From JANMZR01 sp031383555 (GTDB taxonomy: Bacteria > Bacteroidota > Bacteroidia > Cytophagales > Spirosomataceae), in contig JANMZR010000425.1 in assembly GCA_031383555.1 (NCBI GenBank), forward strand, positions 1 to 16,484: a DNA stretch of 16,484 bases. Reading direction: 5' to 3'. The notes under the pieces were generated by a model. That model was not told the origin of the DNA. It was given only the letters and a program-made list of their open reading frames with translations, and did no database searches. Shown here one piece after another: positions 15,399 through 16,484 of the stretch. Made by a program: the position numbers and the translations under genes. Within the stretch, counting starts at the first letter, position 1; each line of letters begins with the position of its first letter.

Positions 15399-15415
15399 AA
15401 TAAATAATAATAACA

Positions 15416-15910
15416 ATAAAAACGATTTCATTATTTACTTCGAGCCTATTAGTTGCCTTTACTATGCTAATTAGTTGTAATAATGCAGACACATCAAAAC
15501 ATTCCAAAGGCATTGTGGGTACCTGGCGTTTGGTTGAGTTTGCCGACATTGATTCAACTGCCAATGTTTGGGTGTATCGTTACGGGAAAAATCCAAAAGG
15601 CTATTTTACTTATACGTCAAGTGGGGTATTAAATATCAATATCTCTAATGAGAACCCACTCAAAATTTCAGAAGAAAAAGCCAAAAAACACAGTGTGAAT
15701 TTATATGACTATATCCAAAAAAATTCATTCGGCTACTTTGGTACTTATACAGTTGAGCCAGAAAAAGGAAGGGTAATTCATCATGTAAAAGGTGGTACCA
15801 TTCCCTGGTACACCGATACTGAACAGCCTCGTCTGATTGAGTTAAAAGGCGATACTGCAATTATTGGTGATAATATAACAACCAGAAGGGTGTTGGTAAG
15901 AGTGGATTAA
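15416..15910 (+). CDS. Lipocalin-like lipoprotein, apparent ATA start
   Basis: About 164 residues if read from the ATA at 15416. The first ATG (15464) falls inside the signal peptide and leaves only MLISC. Reading upstream in frame gives (I)KTISLFTSSLLVAFTMLISC, a textbook lipoprotein signal with the lipidated Cys at residue 21; the frame is open back to the TAA at 15401-15403. The start is therefore probably a mutated ATG, a real ATA start, or a base error. The mature part begins with a polar linker, then GIVGTWRLVEFADID (the G-T-W-x-L-V strand of lipocalin-like domains, PF13924), GYFTYTSSGVLNINIS, FGYFGTYTVEPEKGRVIHHVKGG and RLIELKGDTAIIG. Such proteins fold as small beta-barrels that bind hydrophobic ligands; the ligand is unknown. 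Spacing from repeat E supports the upstream start. Confidence 0.72.
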   Translation: MKTISLFTSSLLVAFTMLISCNNADTSKHSKGIVGTWRLVEFADIDSTANVWVYRYGKNPKGYFTYTSSGVLNINISNENPLKISEEKAKKHSVNLYDYIQKNSFGYFGTYTVEPEKGRVIHHVKGGTIPWYTDTEQPRLIELKGDTAIIGDNITTRRVLVRVD

Positions 15911-15912
15911 TC

Positions 15913-15930
15913 AAAACTTATCAGTTTTTT
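15913..15930 (+). terminator. Possible weak terminator
   Basis: AAAACT (15913-15918) and AGTTTT (15923-15928) form a six-pair AT-rich stem around TATC, ending in a six-T run (15925-15930). It lies directly after the lipocalin-like gene's stop (15910). The lack of GC pairs makes it weak. Confidence 0.4.
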
Positions 15931-15949
15931 AATACAGTAAATAAAGCGC

Positions 15950-16024
15950 ATTTTTACCCCTATTTCCACCCTTGGCTTATGCCTTTTTGGAAAATATGCT
16001 TTGGATGGGGAGTATGATGGGTAG
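15950..16024 (+). pseudogene. 3' relic of an MHS-family transporter gene
   Basis: Read to the TAG at 16022-16024, this stretch gives IFTPISTLGLCLFGKYALDGEYDG. The intact MHS transporter ends in FITPIAAIGLCLFGKYALYGEYDG. The last 17 codons (15974-16024) are nearly identical in DNA and protein. Similarity fades upstream of about 15950 and no start or body is present, so only the tail of a second copy remains. The tail belongs to the unusual C-terminal extension, so the relic came from a close paralogue of the gene at 9990 and not from MFS genes at large. Confidence 0.85.
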
Positions 16025-16111
16025 TTTTTTAAGCAATCTAATTGGATGGACTGTCAGGGGACAGGCCATGGTGATAAAAATTGAGTTTTCAAATACCTTA
16101 AAAATACCTGA

Positions 16112-16198
16112 ATGAAAAAATTGATTCTATTAATCTTGGTTCCATTATTTTCTATTTCACAAAAGACACTTCAAACCCGTCAATCAGAGTGTAATTGA
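16112..16198 (+). pseudogene. Truncated signal-peptide ORF cut by the palindromic element
   Basis: From the ATG at 16112 the frame encodes a good Bacteroidota signal peptide (MKKLILLILVPLFSISQ) plus about nine residues (KTLQTRQSE), then runs into CN and a TGA at 16196-16198. A signal peptide with almost no mature protein is not a sensible gene. The break falls at the sequence AGTGTAATTG, close to the long inverted repeat, so the rest was probably separated or removed by insertion. The original function cannot be told. Confidence 0.5.
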
Positions 16199-16217
16199 AC
16201 ATTTTGGTAGTTTTATA

Positions 16218-16484
16218 CTTTTAAAAAGTGTAACTGCCCTATTTTATATGTTTCAGGCCACTAAAAAAAACAGTCATATTTTATTTATTAATATAATATT
16301 TTTAAGATTTTTTAAAATACTATTTTCTTAAAACATTGATATACAAATATTTACAATTATACAATATATCACATTCAGAAGAAGATTAAAAAAATCTTAA
16401 AAATATTTTATTTATTAATATAATATGACTGTTTTTTTTAGTGGCCTGAAACATATAAAATAGGGCAGTTACACTTTTTAAAAG
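16218..16484. mobile_element. Long near-palindrome, MITE-like element (incomplete at window end)
   Basis: Bases 16218-16313 and 16389-16484 are inverted copies of about 96 nt around a 75-nt AT-rich centre. The outer 60 bp (16218-16277 and 16425-16484) match perfectly, as do the inner 16 bp. Between them a 20-bp block (16278-16297 and 16405-16424) occurs in the same orientation in both arms. Because it is itself nearly palindromic, it still pairs at 16 of 20 positions. There is no ORF for a transposase. The right arm runs to the last base, so the true end and any target duplication are out of view. The left side may begin further out, near 16188-16190, where AGTGTAATTG resembles the internal AGTGTAACTG at 16227. 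A non-autonomous transposon relic is the best guess. Confidence 0.7.

Noticed and set aside
3960..15415. Integron-style attC sites between the repeat-flanked genes
   Set aside because: Gene-repeat-gene layout in one orientation suggested cassettes. However, I see no GTTRRRY/RYYYAAC core pairs or long imperfect palindromes in the repeats, and no integrase is present.
15286..15474. Small ORF running across the end of the second DUF1624 gene and repeat E
   Set aside because: It overlaps a real gene in another frame, crosses the repeat and has a low-complexity Asn/Lys-rich product, so it is not credible as a gene.
16051..16064. Short hairpin CTGTC-AGGG-GACAG
   Set aside because: Only five pairs, no T tract and no gene end beside it. 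Such palindromes occur by chance.
16218..16484. Terminal palindrome as a pure fold-back assembly artefact
   Set aside because: A simple fold-back would give perfect inverted arms throughout. The 20-bp block in the same orientation in both arms argues against it, although the window edge at the arm's end keeps some doubt.

Overview
The window looks like chromosomal DNA of a Bacteroidota bacterium. It is AT-rich, and every gene reads on the + strand. Start codons sit behind A-rich leaders without Shine-Dalgarno motifs, and good matches to the Bacteroidota promoter (TTTG ~20 nt upstream of TAnnTTTG) occur upstream of genes. Many products have Bacteroidota-style signal peptides ending in AQ or SQ, or lipoboxes. 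I cannot place it to genus.

Layout: (1) 3-230, end of an NTF2-like gene. (2) 310-3104, a DUF885 protein and a P1-family (DmpA-like) self-cleaving peptidase that overlap by 4 nt, followed by a dead 5' fragment of an MFS gene (3188-3264). (3) 3411-6955, an exported NTF2-like protein, an exported amidase-signature hydrolase, a SnoaL-like protein and a lipoprotein with a duplicated domain, closed by a terminator at 6974-7006. (4) 7155-11744, two paralogous AmpG-like MFS permeases and a larger MHS-family symporter. (5) 11841-12749, an exported metal-dependent amidohydrolase. (6) 12891-15307, a tandem pair of HGSNAT-like/DUF1624 membrane proteins. (7) 15416-15910, a lipocalin-like lipoprotein whose natural start codon seems to have become ATA. 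(8) 15950 to the end, a dead 3' fragment of an MHS transporter gene, a signal-peptide ORF cut short, and a long near-palindrome (MITE-like) running to the last base.

Read together, the intact genes suggest periplasmic hydrolysis of peptides, amides or related metabolites (DUF885 protein, P1 peptidase, amidase, amidohydrolase), uptake through three MFS carriers, and small NTF2-fold, dimeric-barrel-like and lipocalin-like proteins that may bind or modify intermediates. The substrate cannot be read from the sequence, and the joint pathway is inference.

The most unusual signal is intergenic. A ~36-bp element (cores AGCCGAAAA and AGAGTAGGCAATAA) occurs five times, each time ending 16-19 nt before the start codon of an unrelated gene. 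With a 32-nt leader/start-codon block shared by two non-homologous transporter genes, a shared 19-nt leader elsewhere and two transporter relics, it suggests a locus where 5' leaders are repeatedly copied or captured.
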